Position numbers and translations under genes: made by a program | Shown here: positions 1 to 8,808 of the stretch, piece by piece | Layout: every line of letters begins with the position of its first letter | How positions within the stretch are numbered: the first letter of the stretch is position 1 | The notes under the pieces: generated by a model | Databases searched by the model: none | What the model saw: only the letters and a program-made list of their open reading frames with translations | Told to the model about the DNA's origin: nothing | From: Bordetella holmesii ATCC 51541 | GTDB lineage: Bacteria; Pseudomonadota; Gammaproteobacteria; Burkholderiales; Burkholderiaceae_B | Assembly (NCBI GenBank): GCA_000612485.1 | Contig: CP007494.1 | Coordinates: 1,116,001-1,180,000, forward strand | DNA: 64,000 nucleotides | Direction of reading: 5' to 3'

Positions 1-416
1 GCGACGGCTTTGATGATGGCTGGCGTGATCTTCTCTTCGAGATCCACCTGGACATTGGGATACTCGCCCAAAAAATCCCGGATATCGCGGGGCAAGAATT
101 GCGTGATGGCCGAAATATTGGCGAACACGCGCACAAAACCCCGCAGGCCGCTGACGTACTCACGCATGCGCACAGCCACTTCATCGAGCTCGTGCAAGGC
201 GCGCCGCGCCATGGTCGACAGTGCAAAGCCTGCCGGGGTTGGGTGAATGCCCTTATTGGTACGCGTCAACAGCCGTATGCCGAGATTCTCTTCCAACTCG
301 CTGATGCGTTTGCTCACCGCGGCAGCGGCAATATGCTCCTGTTCGGCGGCAGCCGCGATGGTGCCCAGTTCGACCACACTGATGAAGAGCTTGAGAGAGG
401 TGGGATCGAGACGCAT
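1..416 (-). CDS. LysR-family transcriptional regulator (3' end outside window)
   Basis: About 138 N-terminal residues are visible on the minus strand from an ATG at 416-414. The sequence starts MRLDPTSLKLFISVVELGTI, the usual LysR opening, followed by a winged helix-turn-helix (about residues 18-40, with AVSKRISELEENLG) and the start of the effector domain. The gene runs off the left edge, so the ligand-binding part is unseen. It is divergent from the aldehyde dehydrogenase at 604, with about 190 bp between them, so it may control that gene; this is inference from layout. No frameshift is visible in the part present. The ligand cannot be predicted. Confidence 0.88.
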   Translation of the reverse strand, partial: MRLDPTSLKLFISVVELGTIAAAAEQEHIAAAAVSKRISELEENLGIRLLTRTNKGIHPTPAGFALSTMARRALHELDEVAVRMREYVSGLRGFVRVFANISAITQFLPRDIRDFLGEYPNVQVDLEEKITPAIIKAV

Positions 417-603
417 GCAAGGCCTGCCCGGAAAAGGTGACGGCGCTCATTTTAGCCACGGCCGCCGCCGCCATCGCATTTGGCGATGGCGGCATCGTTA
501 AAGACTGCTTTAGCCGTCTCGGGCGCCATTGCTAGACTCGCCGCAAAATGGCCTTGATGTCTCCGACATGGGGCGATAAGTTCGATGTGGAAGACGAGAC
601 AGC
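417..603. promoter_or_regulatory. Divergent intergenic region between lysR and the aldehyde dehydrogenase
   Basis: This 187-bp gap separates two divergent starts, the usual place for a LysR operator with a T-N11-A core. I did not find one convincing palindrome. The dehydrogenase start at 604 has only a weak purine-rich stretch (GGAAGACGAGACAGC) in front of it. Confidence 0.35.
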
Positions 604-2073
604 ATGAAATTGCAGAATGACCAGCTGCTGCGCCAGAAAGCCTATATTGGCGGCCAATGGTGCGACGCCGACAGCAACGCCACGATTACCGTACGCAACC
701 CGCATGACGGCAGCAGCCTGGGAACCGTTCCCAACCTCGGCAGCGCCGAAACCGCGCGCGCCATCGAAGCGGCCGACCGCGCACTGCCGGCCTGGCGAGC
801 CAAAACCGGCAAGGAGCGCGGCGCGATTCTGCGCAAATGGCAGCAACTGATCGAAGCAAACGCCGACGATCTGGCACTGCTGCTGACACTGGAGCAGGGC
901 AAGCCCCTGGCCGAAGCCCGCGGCGAGTTGAACTACGCCCTGTCCTTTGTGGAATGGTTTGCCGAAGAAGCCAAACGCGTCTACGGCGACGTGCTGCCCA
1001 CTCCGCGTGGCGACCAGCGCATGATGGCCATTCGCCAGCCCGTGGGCGTGGTCGCGGCCATTATTGCCTGGGATTTCCCGTCGGCCCTGGTCACGCGCAA
1101 GGTCAGCCCCGCGCTGGCCGCCGGTTGTACCGTGGTTCTCAAGCCGTCGGAACTCACCCCCTTTACCGCCTTGGCGCTGGCCTGGCTAGGCGAGCAGGCC
1201 GGTATCCCGCCCGGCGTGCTCAACGTGGTCATCGGCGACCCTGCTCCCATCGGCGCCGAGCTCTCGGGCAACGGCAAAGTGCGCAAGCTGACCTTCACCG
1301 GCTCGACGCAGACCGGTCGCCTGCTGATGCAGCAAAGCGCGGCCAACATCAAGAAACTCTCGCTCGAACTGGGCGGCAACGCGCCTTTCATCGTGTTCGA
1401 AGATGCCGATCTGGACGAGGCGGTGCAAGGACTGATGGCGTCGAAGTTCCGCAATGCCGGCCAGACCTGCGTCTGCGCCAATCGCGTCTACGTACACACG
1501 TCGGTAGCCCAGTCGTTCACGGACAAATTGCAGGCCGAAATCAGCCAGCTCAAGCTGGGCGGCAGCCTCGAAACCGGCGTGACGCTTGGGCCGCTGATCG
1601 ACCAGCGCGCCGTGGACAAAGTGCGCGGCCTGGTCGAGGATGCCCGCGCCAAGGGCGCCCGCATCCTGACCGGCGGCAAGCTTCAAGCCGAGGGCAGCCT
1701 GCTGTACGAAGCCACGCTGCTGACCGGTGTGACCGACGCCATGGACATCGCCCATCAGGAGATTTTCGGGCCCGTAGTCGGCATCAGCACCTTCGAGGAT
1801 GAAGCTGCCGTCCTGGCCCGTGCCAACGACAGCGAATCCGGTCTGGCCGCGTATTTCTACACTGCCAACCTGGAACGCGTCTGGCGCGTCATGGAAGGCC
1901 TGGAGTACGGCATCGTGGGCGTGAACACCGGGGCCGGTTCCAATGAAGTCGGCCCGTTCGGCGGCATCAAGGAATCCGGTGTCGGACGCGAAGGCTCCAA
2001 GTACGGCATCGAAGAGTTTCTGGAAATCAAATACGTCTGCCTTGCCGGCAAGACGTTCAACGCCGCGCGCTGA
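604..2073 (+). CDS. gabD: NAD(P)-dependent succinate-semialdehyde-type aldehyde dehydrogenase
   Basis: 489 aa, a normal length for the GabD branch of the ALDH superfamily, which oxidises succinate semialdehyde to succinate. The N-terminus (LLRQKAYIGGQW) is typical of GabD. The general base Glu255 lies in LELGGN and the catalytic Cys289 in GQTCVCANRVYV, a two-cysteine arrangement common in GabD. Oddity: the usual WNFP motif, whose Asn holds the thiohemiacetal oxyanion, reads WDFP here (Asp157), and the two residues before the Trp are IA instead of TP. The reading frame is intact. The stop is 7 bp before the next gene, a GMC oxidoreductase remnant, so the two were probably one operon. The substrate assignment is by family; another semialdehyde is possible. 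Confidence 0.85.
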   Translation: MKLQNDQLLRQKAYIGGQWCDADSNATITVRNPHDGSSLGTVPNLGSAETARAIEAADRALPAWRAKTGKERGAILRKWQQLIEANADDLALLLTLEQGKPLAEARGELNYALSFVEWFAEEAKRVYGDVLPTPRGDQRMMAIRQPVGVVAAIIAWDFPSALVTRKVSPALAAGCTVVLKPSELTPFTALALAWLGEQAGIPPGVLNVVIGDPAPIGAELSGNGKVRKLTFTGSTQTGRLLMQQSAANIKKLSLELGGNAPFIVFEDADLDEAVQGLMASKFRNAGQTCVCANRVYVHTSVAQSFTDKLQAEISQLKLGGSLETGVTLGPLIDQRAVDKVRGLVEDARAKGARILTGGKLQAEGSLLYEATLLTGVTDAMDIAHQEIFGPVVGISTFEDEAAVLARANDSESGLAAYFYTANLERVWRVMEGLEYGIVGVNTGAGSNEVGPFGGIKESGVGREGSKYGIEEFLEIKYVCLAGKTFNAAR

Positions 2074-2080
2074 AACCGCC

Positions 2081-3435
2081 ATGAATCAAGCACAGCAATC
2101 GTCCCTGCGGGATGCGGAACGCTACGACTATGTCATCGTGGGTTCGGGCGCGGCTGGCGCCATCCTGGCCAACCGCTTGAGCGCCCGCGGCGCCACGGTT
2201 TGCGTGCTGGAAGCCGGCCCGCCGGATCACAGCCCGTGGCTGCACATCCCGGCCGGCTTCATCAAGGCGGTGTTCAACAACAAGTACGCCTGGCAGTTCT
2301 CCAGCGAGCCGACTGACCTGACCAACGGCCGCCGCGCAACCCTGACTACAACGGTGCCAGCCAGGCCGGCGTCGGCTACTTTCAGCGCACCATCGATCGT
2401 GGCTGGCGCATGAGCACGGCTCGCTGCTTCCTGCGTCCGGCCATGGCAAGAAAGAACCTGACCGTACGCACGCACGCCCAAGCCACGCAGGTGCTGTTCG
2501 AGGGCAATCGCGCGGTCGGCGTCGCCTATTGCGACCCGCGCAACCCGGCCGCAACACGCAGCGTACGGGCCAACCGCGAAGTCATCGTCGCCAGCGGCGC
2601 CATCAATACCCCTAAACTGCTGCAGCTCTCCGGCCTGGGTCCGGCCGACTTCCTGCGTGAAATGCGTATCCCGGTGGTTCGCGATCTGCCTGGCGTAGGC
2701 GAGAACCTCAGCGATCATTACTCGGTGCGCGTGGTGGCTCGGGTCAAGCAGAGCCAGACCATGAATGAGCTGGTCAAGGGCCTGAACCTCGTCGGCCAGG
2801 TCAGCCGCTGGCTGCTCAAGCGTTCCAGCATCATGGCGTTGAGCCCGTCCTTGCTGCACTACTTCTGGAAGTCTCTGCCTGAGCTGGACGCGCCGGATCT
2901 GCAGGGCGTGTTCACGCCAGCCAGCTACAAGGAAGGCTATGTCGGCGTGCTGGATGATTTCCCCGGCATGACGGCAGGCGTCTGGCAGCATCGGCCGCAA
3001 AGTCGCGGCCAGGTTCGCGTGCGCTCGAACGACCCCATGCAGGACCCGCTCATCCGCGCCAACTACCTGAGCCACCCCGACGACCAGATCACGTTGGTCC
3101 GCGGCATCCGCCTGGCGCGCAGCCTCTTGCAGTCGCAGGCGCTGGCACCTTATTTCGATGGCGAGGCGCTGCCTGGCCCCATGTGCCAGTCGGACACCGA
3201 ACTGCTGGATTTCGCCCGCCGTTACGGCGTCTCTTCCTATCACGTCAACGGTACGGCCCGCATGGGCCCGACCGGTGACCGTCTGGCGGTCGTCGACCCC
3301 CAACTCCGTGTTCACGGCGTGCAGAATCTGCGCGTCGTTGATTCCTCCGTCATGCCCGCGATGCCTTCGGCCAATATTTGTGCGGCCACCATGATGATAG
3401 GCAACAAGGCTGCGGATCTGATCAAGCAGTCCTGA
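2081..3435 (+). pseudogene. GMC-family (choline dehydrogenase-like) oxidoreductase, internal deletion and frameshift
   Basis: The gene starts at ATG 2081 with the FAD-binding fold (YVIVGSGAAGAILANRLSARG) and reads well to TDLTNGRR near 2332. It then jumps frame into NPDYNGASQAGVGYFQRTID and continues in the new frame to 3435, ending with the conserved HVNGTARMG and SANICAATMMIGNKAADLI. In intact family members (about 540 aa) roughly 90-100 residues lie between these blocks, including the GMC signature 1 with the GG-S-S loop. The join near 2333-2340 therefore looks like a deletion of about 300 bp that also shifts the frame. No functional flavoenzyme can be made. It follows the aldehyde dehydrogenase, suggesting a former alcohol-to-acid oxidation pair. 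Confidence 0.88.
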
Positions 3436-3497
3436 CCCTCAAGCAGTTCCGATCGTTAAGGCTCCCCACATAAGGGGTAAGCCCAGGAGACAATGCA

Positions 3498-3917
3498 GTG
3501 AAACACAACAACCCGTTCAAGGCTCTTGTCCTGACCGCCGCCTTGCTGGCCAGCGCCAGCGCGCTGGCCGATGACATCAAGATTGGTTTTAACAGCGATA
3601 TGTCGGCCACTGGCTCGGCGGATTTCGGCATTTCTGCGCTTGCCGGCGCCCGCCAGGCAGCCGACGAGATCAATGCCGCCGGTGGCGTACTGGGCAAGAA
3701 GGTCGTCATCGTGGCACGCGACGATGTGGGCGCACCGCCCAAGGCCATCCAGAACACCAACGAACTGGTGGACAACGAGAAGGTCAACGCCATGCTGGGC
3801 GGCGTGAATTCGGGCAACATGCTTGCCATAGACAGCGATGCCGGCAGACTGCTGGACCGCTTTGCCACCTACGAGCCGCCCACCGTATCCAAGTGGATCA
3901 GCCCGGACGAAAACTGA
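3498..3917 (+). pseudogene. Remnant of a Liv-type ABC transporter binding protein with a foreign C-terminal end
   Basis: 139 aa, against about 380-400 for intact type-1 periplasmic binding proteins. Residues 1-24 are a signal peptide, and residues 25 to about 110 match the first lobe of a LivJ-like protein (DIKIGFNSDMSATGSADFG, then AADEINAAGGVLGKKV and AMLGGVNSGNMLA). After NSGNMLA the match ends and 29 residues (IDSDAGRLLDRF through WISPDEN) look like the C-terminus of some other protein that I cannot name. The likeliest explanation is a large deletion fusing the start of one gene to the end of another in frame, perhaps removing the transporter genes between them. It would be exported but should not fold as a binding protein. 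Confidence 0.75.
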
Positions 3918-3927
3918 CGCGCCTATC

Positions 3928-4506
3928 ATGACCCAGACCGCCGCCTCGACCACAGCCACCTGCCTGCGCAACTACTTCCATGCCAAGGACGAGAACCGGC
4001 CCTGGTACATGGCGCGCGCCTTTGCCGGCGACGCACTGCTGGAGATGCGTCTGAACACGCAAGCCATTGCATTTCCGCCGCAGGCGCGTGGACTGGAAGC
4101 CATCACCGACACCTTGGTGAGGAAATTCGGCCAAACGTACGAAAACGTCTTTACCTTCTATCTGACGTCGCCCCCTGAGGCGCCAGCGCTGACAGGATTT
4201 TCCTGCGACTGGTTCGTCGGGATGACGGACAAGGCCAACGGTTCGGTACGGGTTGGCGCGGGTCGCTATGACTGGCTATTCCAGACCGAACCCTATCTGG
4301 CGCGTCAGCTCAGTATCACCATCGACGTCATGGAGGTCCTCCCCCCGGCAGCACAACCTGCCGTGCTGGGCTGGCTGACGCATCTGCCCTACCCGTGGAC
4401 CGATGCCAAACGCATTGTATCGGCCGCGCCACCGATCGAAGCGCTGGCGCCGGTCATGCACTGGCTGCGCCACCAGACCTCGCCCGCCACCCAGACGCCC
4501 CCATGA
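3928..4506 (+). CDS. NTF2/SnoaL-like hypothetical protein
   Basis: 192 aa from ATG 3928 (MTQTAASTTATCLRNYFHAK). The pattern of an N-terminal helix, a small-residue pocket region and the block GFSCDWFVGMTDKANGSVRVGAGRYDW suggests the cone-shaped NTF2/SnoaL fold. That is a weak, fold-level guess with no identifiable catalytic set. No signal peptide is present, so it is probably cytoplasmic. Its stop overlaps the start of the HAD phosphatase gene (ATGA at 4503-4506), so the two are translationally coupled. It lies directly after a deletion-truncated binding protein, and its original upstream partners may be gone. Confidence 0.6.
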   Translation: MTQTAASTTATCLRNYFHAKDENRPWYMARAFAGDALLEMRLNTQAIAFPPQARGLEAITDTLVRKFGQTYENVFTFYLTSPPEAPALTGFSCDWFVGMTDKANGSVRVGAGRYDWLFQTEPYLARQLSITIDVMEVLPPAAQPAVLGWLTHLPYPWTDAKRIVSAAPPIEALAPVMHWLRHQTSPATQTPP

Positions 4507-5135
4507 AATACGCGCTCGTCGCCTTCGATTTCGATGGCACCCTGGCCGACACCTTGCCGTGGATGGAGTCCATCCTCCACGATGTGGCCGAGAAATTCAG
4601 TTTTCGCAAACCCGACGCCCAAGAGCGCCTGCGCCTGCGTCAGCACAGCGCCTACGAGATCATGAAGCAACTGGGCATCCCTCTGTGGAAAGCGCCGGCC
4701 ATCCTCACGTTCGTGCGCCAGGCCATGGAAGATGCCATGCCCCGGGTCGCCCTCTTTCCCGGTGTGGACGCCATGTTGCGCGCTGTGCATGACAGCGGCG
4801 CGCGCATGGCCGTCGTCAGCTCCAACTCCACGGCCAATGTGCAGCGCGTATTGGGTCCGCAACTGACGGCCTTGATCGCCGACTACGCTTGCGGCACGGA
4901 TCTGTTCGGCAAATCCACGAAGATGGAGCATCTGTTGCGCGACACGCAAATCCCGCCCGGACAGGCCATCCTGATCGGCGACGAAATCCGCGATATCGAA
5001 GCGGCGCGCAAGATCGGCGTCGCCAGCGGCGTGGTCGCCTGGGGCTACAACCCCGAAGCCACCCTGCGCGAGCACAGCCCCGATCTCGTGTTCAATGATG
5101 TGCGCGACCTCGCACGCTCTCTTCTGCCTGCCTGA
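4503..5135 (+). CDS. HAD-superfamily phosphatase
   Basis: 210 aa. All four HAD motifs are visible: the nucleophile loop FDFDGTLAD (Asp9, Asp11), VVSSNS (motif II), a lysine in GKSTKMEHLL (motif III) and LIGDEIRDIEAARKIG (motif IV, Asp160). A helical cap inserted after motif I (about residues 20-85) makes it a C1-cap phosphoglycolate-phosphatase-like enzyme. The substrate is unknown. Its ATG overlaps the stop of the preceding NTF2-like gene, and the PPOX-type flavoprotein starts 12 bp after it, so the three form an operon. The reading frame is intact. Confidence 0.85.
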   Translation: MKYALVAFDFDGTLADTLPWMESILHDVAEKFSFRKPDAQERLRLRQHSAYEIMKQLGIPLWKAPAILTFVRQAMEDAMPRVALFPGVDAMLRAVHDSGARMAVVSSNSTANVQRVLGPQLTALIADYACGTDLFGKSTKMEHLLRDTQIPPGQAILIGDEIRDIEAARKIGVASGVVAWGYNPEATLREHSPDLVFNDVRDLARSLLPA

Positions 5136-5147
5136 GCCCCTTGCCCG

Positions 5148-5774
5148 ATGACCCCGGATCCGCGCTATCTCATCACTGACTCCCTGGAACTTGCCGCGCG
5201 CTATGGCGAGCCCGCCGCGCCCTCATTGTCCAAGGAGGCCGACCATGTGCACCCGCACTACCGCGCCTTCATCGAAGCCGCGCCATTCGCCATCCTGGCG
5301 ACGGCCGGAGCCGGCGGCCTGGATGCTTCTCCGCGCGGTGACCCGGCCGGCTTCGTGACCATTGAAGACGACCGCACACTGCTCTTGCCCGACCGGCGCG
5401 GCAACAATCGCATCGACAGCTTACGCAACGTGCTCGAGGATCCGCGTGTGGCGTTGCTCTTTCTCATCCCTGGCATCGGCGAGACGCTGCGCGTCAACGG
5501 GCAGGCGCAGATCAGCGTGGACCCGCGACTGCTCGAGCGCCTGAGCATGGACGGCAAGGCGCCACGCTCCGTGCTCATTGTCCATGTGGAAAAAGTCTAC
5601 TTTCAGTGCGCGCGGGCCATCGTACGCTCGGGACTGTGGGACCCCGCCACGCAGGTATCCCGCGACGCGCTGCCCAGCACAGGGCGCATTCTGGCGGACC
5701 TGAGCGCGGGCACGATAGACGGCCGGGTCTATGACCGCGACCTGCCGCAGCGCCTGCGCGCGACGCTGTACTGA
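5148..5774 (+). CDS. PPOX-type FMN-binding flavoprotein
   Basis: 208 aa in the pyridoxamine-phosphate-oxidase-like split-barrel superfamily. The core reads FAILATAG, DASPRGDPAGF and then LLLPDRRGNNRIDSLRNVL, which fits the MSMEG_1061-like subgroup of FMN- or F420-type flavoproteins. IPGIGETLRVNGQAQI and VEKVYFQCARAIVRSGLWDP complete the barrel. The physiological substrate of this subgroup is not established. It is the last gene of a three-gene operon and ends just before a strong 13-bp hairpin terminator. Confidence 0.8.
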   Translation: MTPDPRYLITDSLELAARYGEPAAPSLSKEADHVHPHYRAFIEAAPFAILATAGAGGLDASPRGDPAGFVTIEDDRTLLLPDRRGNNRIDSLRNVLEDPRVALLFLIPGIGETLRVNGQAQISVDPRLLERLSMDGKAPRSVLIVHVEKVYFQCARAIVRSGLWDPATQVSRDALPSTGRILADLSAGTIDGRVYDRDLPQRLRATLY

Positions 5775-5796
5775 GATCACGCCCAGCGTCTTGGCC

Positions 5797-5834
5797 CTGG
5801 CTGCGGCCCGCCCGGGCCGCAGCCAGTTTCTCTT
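5797..5834. terminator. Strong bidirectional hairpin terminator
   Basis: A perfect 13-bp stem (CTGGCTGCGGCCC pairing with GGGCCGCAGCCAG) encloses a four-base GCCC loop at 5797-5826 and is followed by TTTCTCTT on the plus strand. It sits between the convergent flavoprotein gene and the autotransporter gene and should terminate the plus-strand operon. Confidence 0.85.
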
Positions 5835-5844
5835 ACGCGCGGCC

Positions 5845-8808
5845 TCAGAACACGTAGCGCACCTTGGCGGCCGCAGATACGCCCTCACGTTGGCCCACGT
5901 AGCCTTGGACACCCACATGCACGGACAAGGGAGCATTCACGCCCATGGGCTTGACCATCGCACCCAGCTCGAGAATGCCCGTGTTTCCCCGCAGTGAATT
6001 CTCTTTGATCGTAAAGCCGTAGGCGCTGCCAGACACGTCGCCCTTGAAATTACGTTCGTAGGCAAGGCCGATGTAGGGAATGACGTTTTCTTCATACGCG
6101 TACCCATAGCGAGCCCCGACGCGAAGCCGCTGGCTGTGCGCACTGCCGAAACTCATGTCTTCATCGACGACCTGGACATCCTTCGCATTCAGTCGGCTCC
6201 ATGTGTAGCGCCCGTAGAAATCCACCGCTTGTTTGCTGTCCAGGGCCCATACATAACCCGTCCCCGCCATGGCGGTCATATATCTCGACTTGGAGTCGTA
6301 GCGGCCGCTCTCGCCATTTGCGTTGACCAGGTCATCGGTGCGAAAGCCCACCTTGGCGTCACCGACACGAAACGCCGCATTGACATACAGGCCGTGCCTG
6401 GCGTCGAAGATATCGGGTGTGGCATCGACCTGGCCACCGCCCGTGCCCGCGACGTCCACATGGAACATCGCACCCACCCCGTTATAACGTAAGCGCCCCG
6501 ACCCATCGACCTCGCCATAAGCGCCGAAATCATTGTTGCTGCTATACCGACCGTCGCCGTGCTCGACAAAGACGCCCACCATACCTGCGCTTTTGTCCTT
6601 CAGTTCAAAGGCCTTGGCAGCACCGACAGCCAGTTTGAAATCATGAATCCGGACATGACCTCCGGTCTTGTAACGGCTTGATCCTCCGTCGACGACGACA
6701 AACAGATTGGCACTCTGTTTGCTCAGGCTGGCGCGCGCGGAACTGATCCCGTAGTCGCTGATCATATCGGCGCCCTGATCCACAAAGGCAAGCTGAGCAG
6801 CACGGCCCTGCAAAAAGGCCTCTGACTCTGGGCTGACCTTGCCGTCCGGCTTGTCATCGACCACACCCTGAATGGTCAGAACCAGCTCCTCGTTCTGCAC
6901 GGCCATGCTGGCGTCGTACACAACGAAGAATCCCTGTTCGATCCGATTGTTCAACAGCTCCGGAGCCCCCTGAGCTTTGTTGATCAGGACAACCTTGTCA
7001 CCCGCATTCAGTTGATTGCCACTGGCCAGAACGTCGACGAGGTGTTTGGTGCCATTTAACTCAACCTTGTAGGCGGGGTCGGATGGGTTATTGATGGTCA
7101 TGAGGGTGTCACCCCCAAATACATCCTGCGGGAGCACCCAATTGTAATTTTCGAAGTTGCGCACCGACTTGACCGAGCCACGATAAGCAACCAGATTGAG
7201 GGTGTTGCCTTGATAGAAGCTGGCATATTCAGGATCGGTATTCTGCGTACCATCACCATTGATACTCAACCCTCCGTACACGGACCCGCCGCTGGCGGGC
7301 GTGCCAATCTTGAGCTGACTGCCAGACAGCGTCACGACGTTGCCGCTGGCCAGCCCACCTGTCCCATCGACACCATCGTTACCCATGGATCCGCCTTGAC
7401 TCACGCCTCCGTAGATGTTGCCGGTAATGGAGGTATTGCCAGACAGTGTGATGCGATTGCCGGTGACATTACCGCCGTTGCCCCTGCTGGCATTGGTGAA
7501 TTGAGCGCCGCCAGAACGGGTCAGGGGCGCCGAGACCTCAGCCAATCCGATAAGAAGGGCCTCTCCACCCGCTCCGCCCGTGCTGATACCGCCGAATACG
7601 GACCCGCCCGCAAAGCCGTCCGCCGAACCGCCGCCGACTGCCGCGGCTTGCGCACCTGAGCCGCCCGCGCCGCCCACCAGTTCTACATTGTTCAGTGACA
7701 CCACATTATTGCTGACATCTCCCCCATTGCCGCCTCTTGCGCTGGACGAAAATCTGCTGGAGGTCTCGGCGCTTCCTCCTGCGCCGCCCGTGCTTATCCC
7801 CCCGAAGACAGACCCTCCGCCATGCCCGGCGGCGCCACCGCCGCCTTCGGCAGATGACATCGCACCGTGTGAAACACTGCCGCCATCACCGCCGGCGGCT
7901 CCGATCAGTTGCACGTCATTGAGGAGCAGGGTGTTTTGGCTCACCGCGCCGGCATGCCCGCCGTTAGCCAGAGGCAAAGAGGGAGAAAACGAAAGGGTAT
8001 GCGCCGCGCCTGCGGCTCCGCCCGTACTGACACCGCCAACCACCGAGCCTCCCCCGAGTCCGGCCGCCCCTCCTCCCCCTTGGGCGATTGAGGAGCCCGG
8101 TGCGGAAACGCCCCCTCCATTACCACCATTTGCGCTGGCAGCATCTACCCGCACACGTGTCAAAAGGACAGTATTGCCGACGACATCGCCGGCATTGCCG
8201 CCGTTGGCGTGTACATCCATCGTGTCGATTTTCGCGCCACCGCCGGCTCCGCCGGTGCTGATTCCGCCAAAGAACGACCCGCCGCCGTGGCCTCCTGCGC
8301 CGCCGGCGCCTAACGCGGTTGTCAACGATGCGGAGGTCTGCACACTCCCGCCGTCTCCGCCTGCTGCGCCCGTCAAGCGCGCGTCAATGACCGTCACGGT
8401 GTTTCCACTTACCGCGCCTGCGTTGCCGCCGTTTGCGTCAGCCGAGTTTCCGCCCGCACCACCCTCACTGATCCCACCGGTCACCAATGCGCCGCCCAGA
8501 CCTCCGACCCCGCCCCCTGATCGATAGACGCTGCCACCCGCAGCGCCTGCACTGCCGCTCAACACCACATCGGTGGAACCTGCAGGCCCGATAGTGATGG
8601 TGCGGCCCGTTATCGCGGCCGCGGACCCTGCTCCCGGTAACGCCCCATCACCGCCACTGGCTCCATATGCCTGGCCACCATACAAAATGAACGCTGCCGG
8701 ACTGGTTTGACCGTTATCACCACGCGCCCCACCCTCGGCGTGAGCGACGCCGCTCAGCAGCGCAGTCAAGGAAATCAGAGTCGAAACTGGGGTCATTACA
8801 GGCTTCAT
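5845..8808 (-). CDS. Glycine-rich autotransporter (type Va secretion)
   Basis: 987 aa on the minus strand, with start ATG at 8808 or 8796. A signal peptide (TLISLTALLSGVAHA) is followed by a passenger of about 600 residues. The first 400 of these are made of about five units of roughly 70-75 residues, each containing GG-rich blocks such as GGGSVFGGISTGGAGG alternating with NGGNAGxVxxNTVxL, as in a parallel beta-helix. A helical linker follows (about 655-690, SEAFLQGRAAQLAFVDQGAD), then a 12-strand beta-barrel (about 690-987) ending in RYVF, with the terminal Phe typical of BamA substrates. The passenger function is unknown; adhesion or immune masking would be usual. No serine-protease triad or RGD was seen. 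The upstream DNA is AT-rich, unlike its surroundings. Confidence 0.9.
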   Translation of the reverse strand: MKPVMTPVSTLISLTALLSGVAHAEGGARGDNGQTSPAAFILYGGQAYGASGGDGALPGAGSAAAITGRTITIGPAGSTDVVLSGSAGAAGGSVYRSGGGVGGLGGALVTGGISEGGAGGNSADANGGNAGAVSGNTVTVIDARLTGAAGGDGGSVQTSASLTTALGAGGAGGHGGGSFFGGISTGGAGGGAKIDTMDVHANGGNAGDVVGNTVLLTRVRVDAASANGGNGGGVSAPGSSIAQGGGGAAGLGGGSVVGGVSTGGAAGAAHTLSFSPSLPLANGGHAGAVSQNTLLLNDVQLIGAAGGDGGSVSHGAMSSAEGGGGAAGHGGGSVFGGISTGGAGGSAETSSRFSSSARGGNGGDVSNNVVSLNNVELVGGAGGSGAQAAAVGGGSADGFAGGSVFGGISTGGAGGEALLIGLAEVSAPLTRSGGAQFTNASRGNGGNVTGNRITLSGNTSITGNIYGGVSQGGSMGNDGVDGTGGLASGNVVTLSGSQLKIGTPASGGSVYGGLSINGDGTQNTDPEYASFYQGNTLNLVAYRGSVKSVRNFENYNWVLPQDVFGGDTLMTINNPSDPAYKVELNGTKHLVDVLASGNQLNAGDKVVLINKAQGAPELLNNRIEQGFFVVYDASMAVQNEELVLTIQGVVDDKPDGKVSPESEAFLQGRAAQLAFVDQGADMISDYGISSARASLSKQSANLFVVVDGGSSRYKTGGHVRIHDFKLAVGAAKAFELKDKSAGMVGVFVEHGDGRYSSNNDFGAYGEVDGSGRLRYNGVGAMFHVDVAGTGGGQVDATPDIFDARHGLYVNAAFRVGDAKVGFRTDDLVNANGESGRYDSKSRYMTAMAGTGYVWALDSKQAVDFYGRYTWSRLNAKDVQVVDEDMSFGSAHSQRLRVGARYGYAYEENVIPYIGLAYERNFKGDVSGSAYGFTIKENSLRGNTGILELGAMVKPMGVNAPLSVHVGVQGYVGQREGVSAAAKVRYVF
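6995..8530 (-). repeat. Glycine-rich ~70-residue repeats in the autotransporter passenger
   Basis: The passenger coding region contains about five degenerate repeats. Each pairs a GG-rich turn block (GGISTGGAGG or a close variant near 7560, 7790, 8020, 8260 and 8460) with an N-T-V-x-L beta-strand block. The antisense strand is correspondingly proline-rich and open, which is an artefact. Repeats of this kind are prone to in-frame copy-number change. Confidence 0.75.

Noticed and set aside
837..1802. 321-codon open frame overlapping the aldehyde dehydrogenase
   Set aside because: Arg/Pro-rich out-of-frame reading of a well-supported gene; no family pattern or RBS. High-GC DNA keeps such frames open.
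5148..5774. Assignment of the flavoprotein as PdxH
   Set aside because: The split-barrel sequence and the PRGDPAGF/RRGNNRIDSL blocks fit a different PPOX-type subgroup; PdxH signatures are absent.
7580..8527. 315-codon proline-rich open frame antisense to the autotransporter
   Set aside because: It is the complement of Gly-rich codons (GGC/GCC), so proline-rich by construction; the sense frame has signal peptide, linker and barrel.
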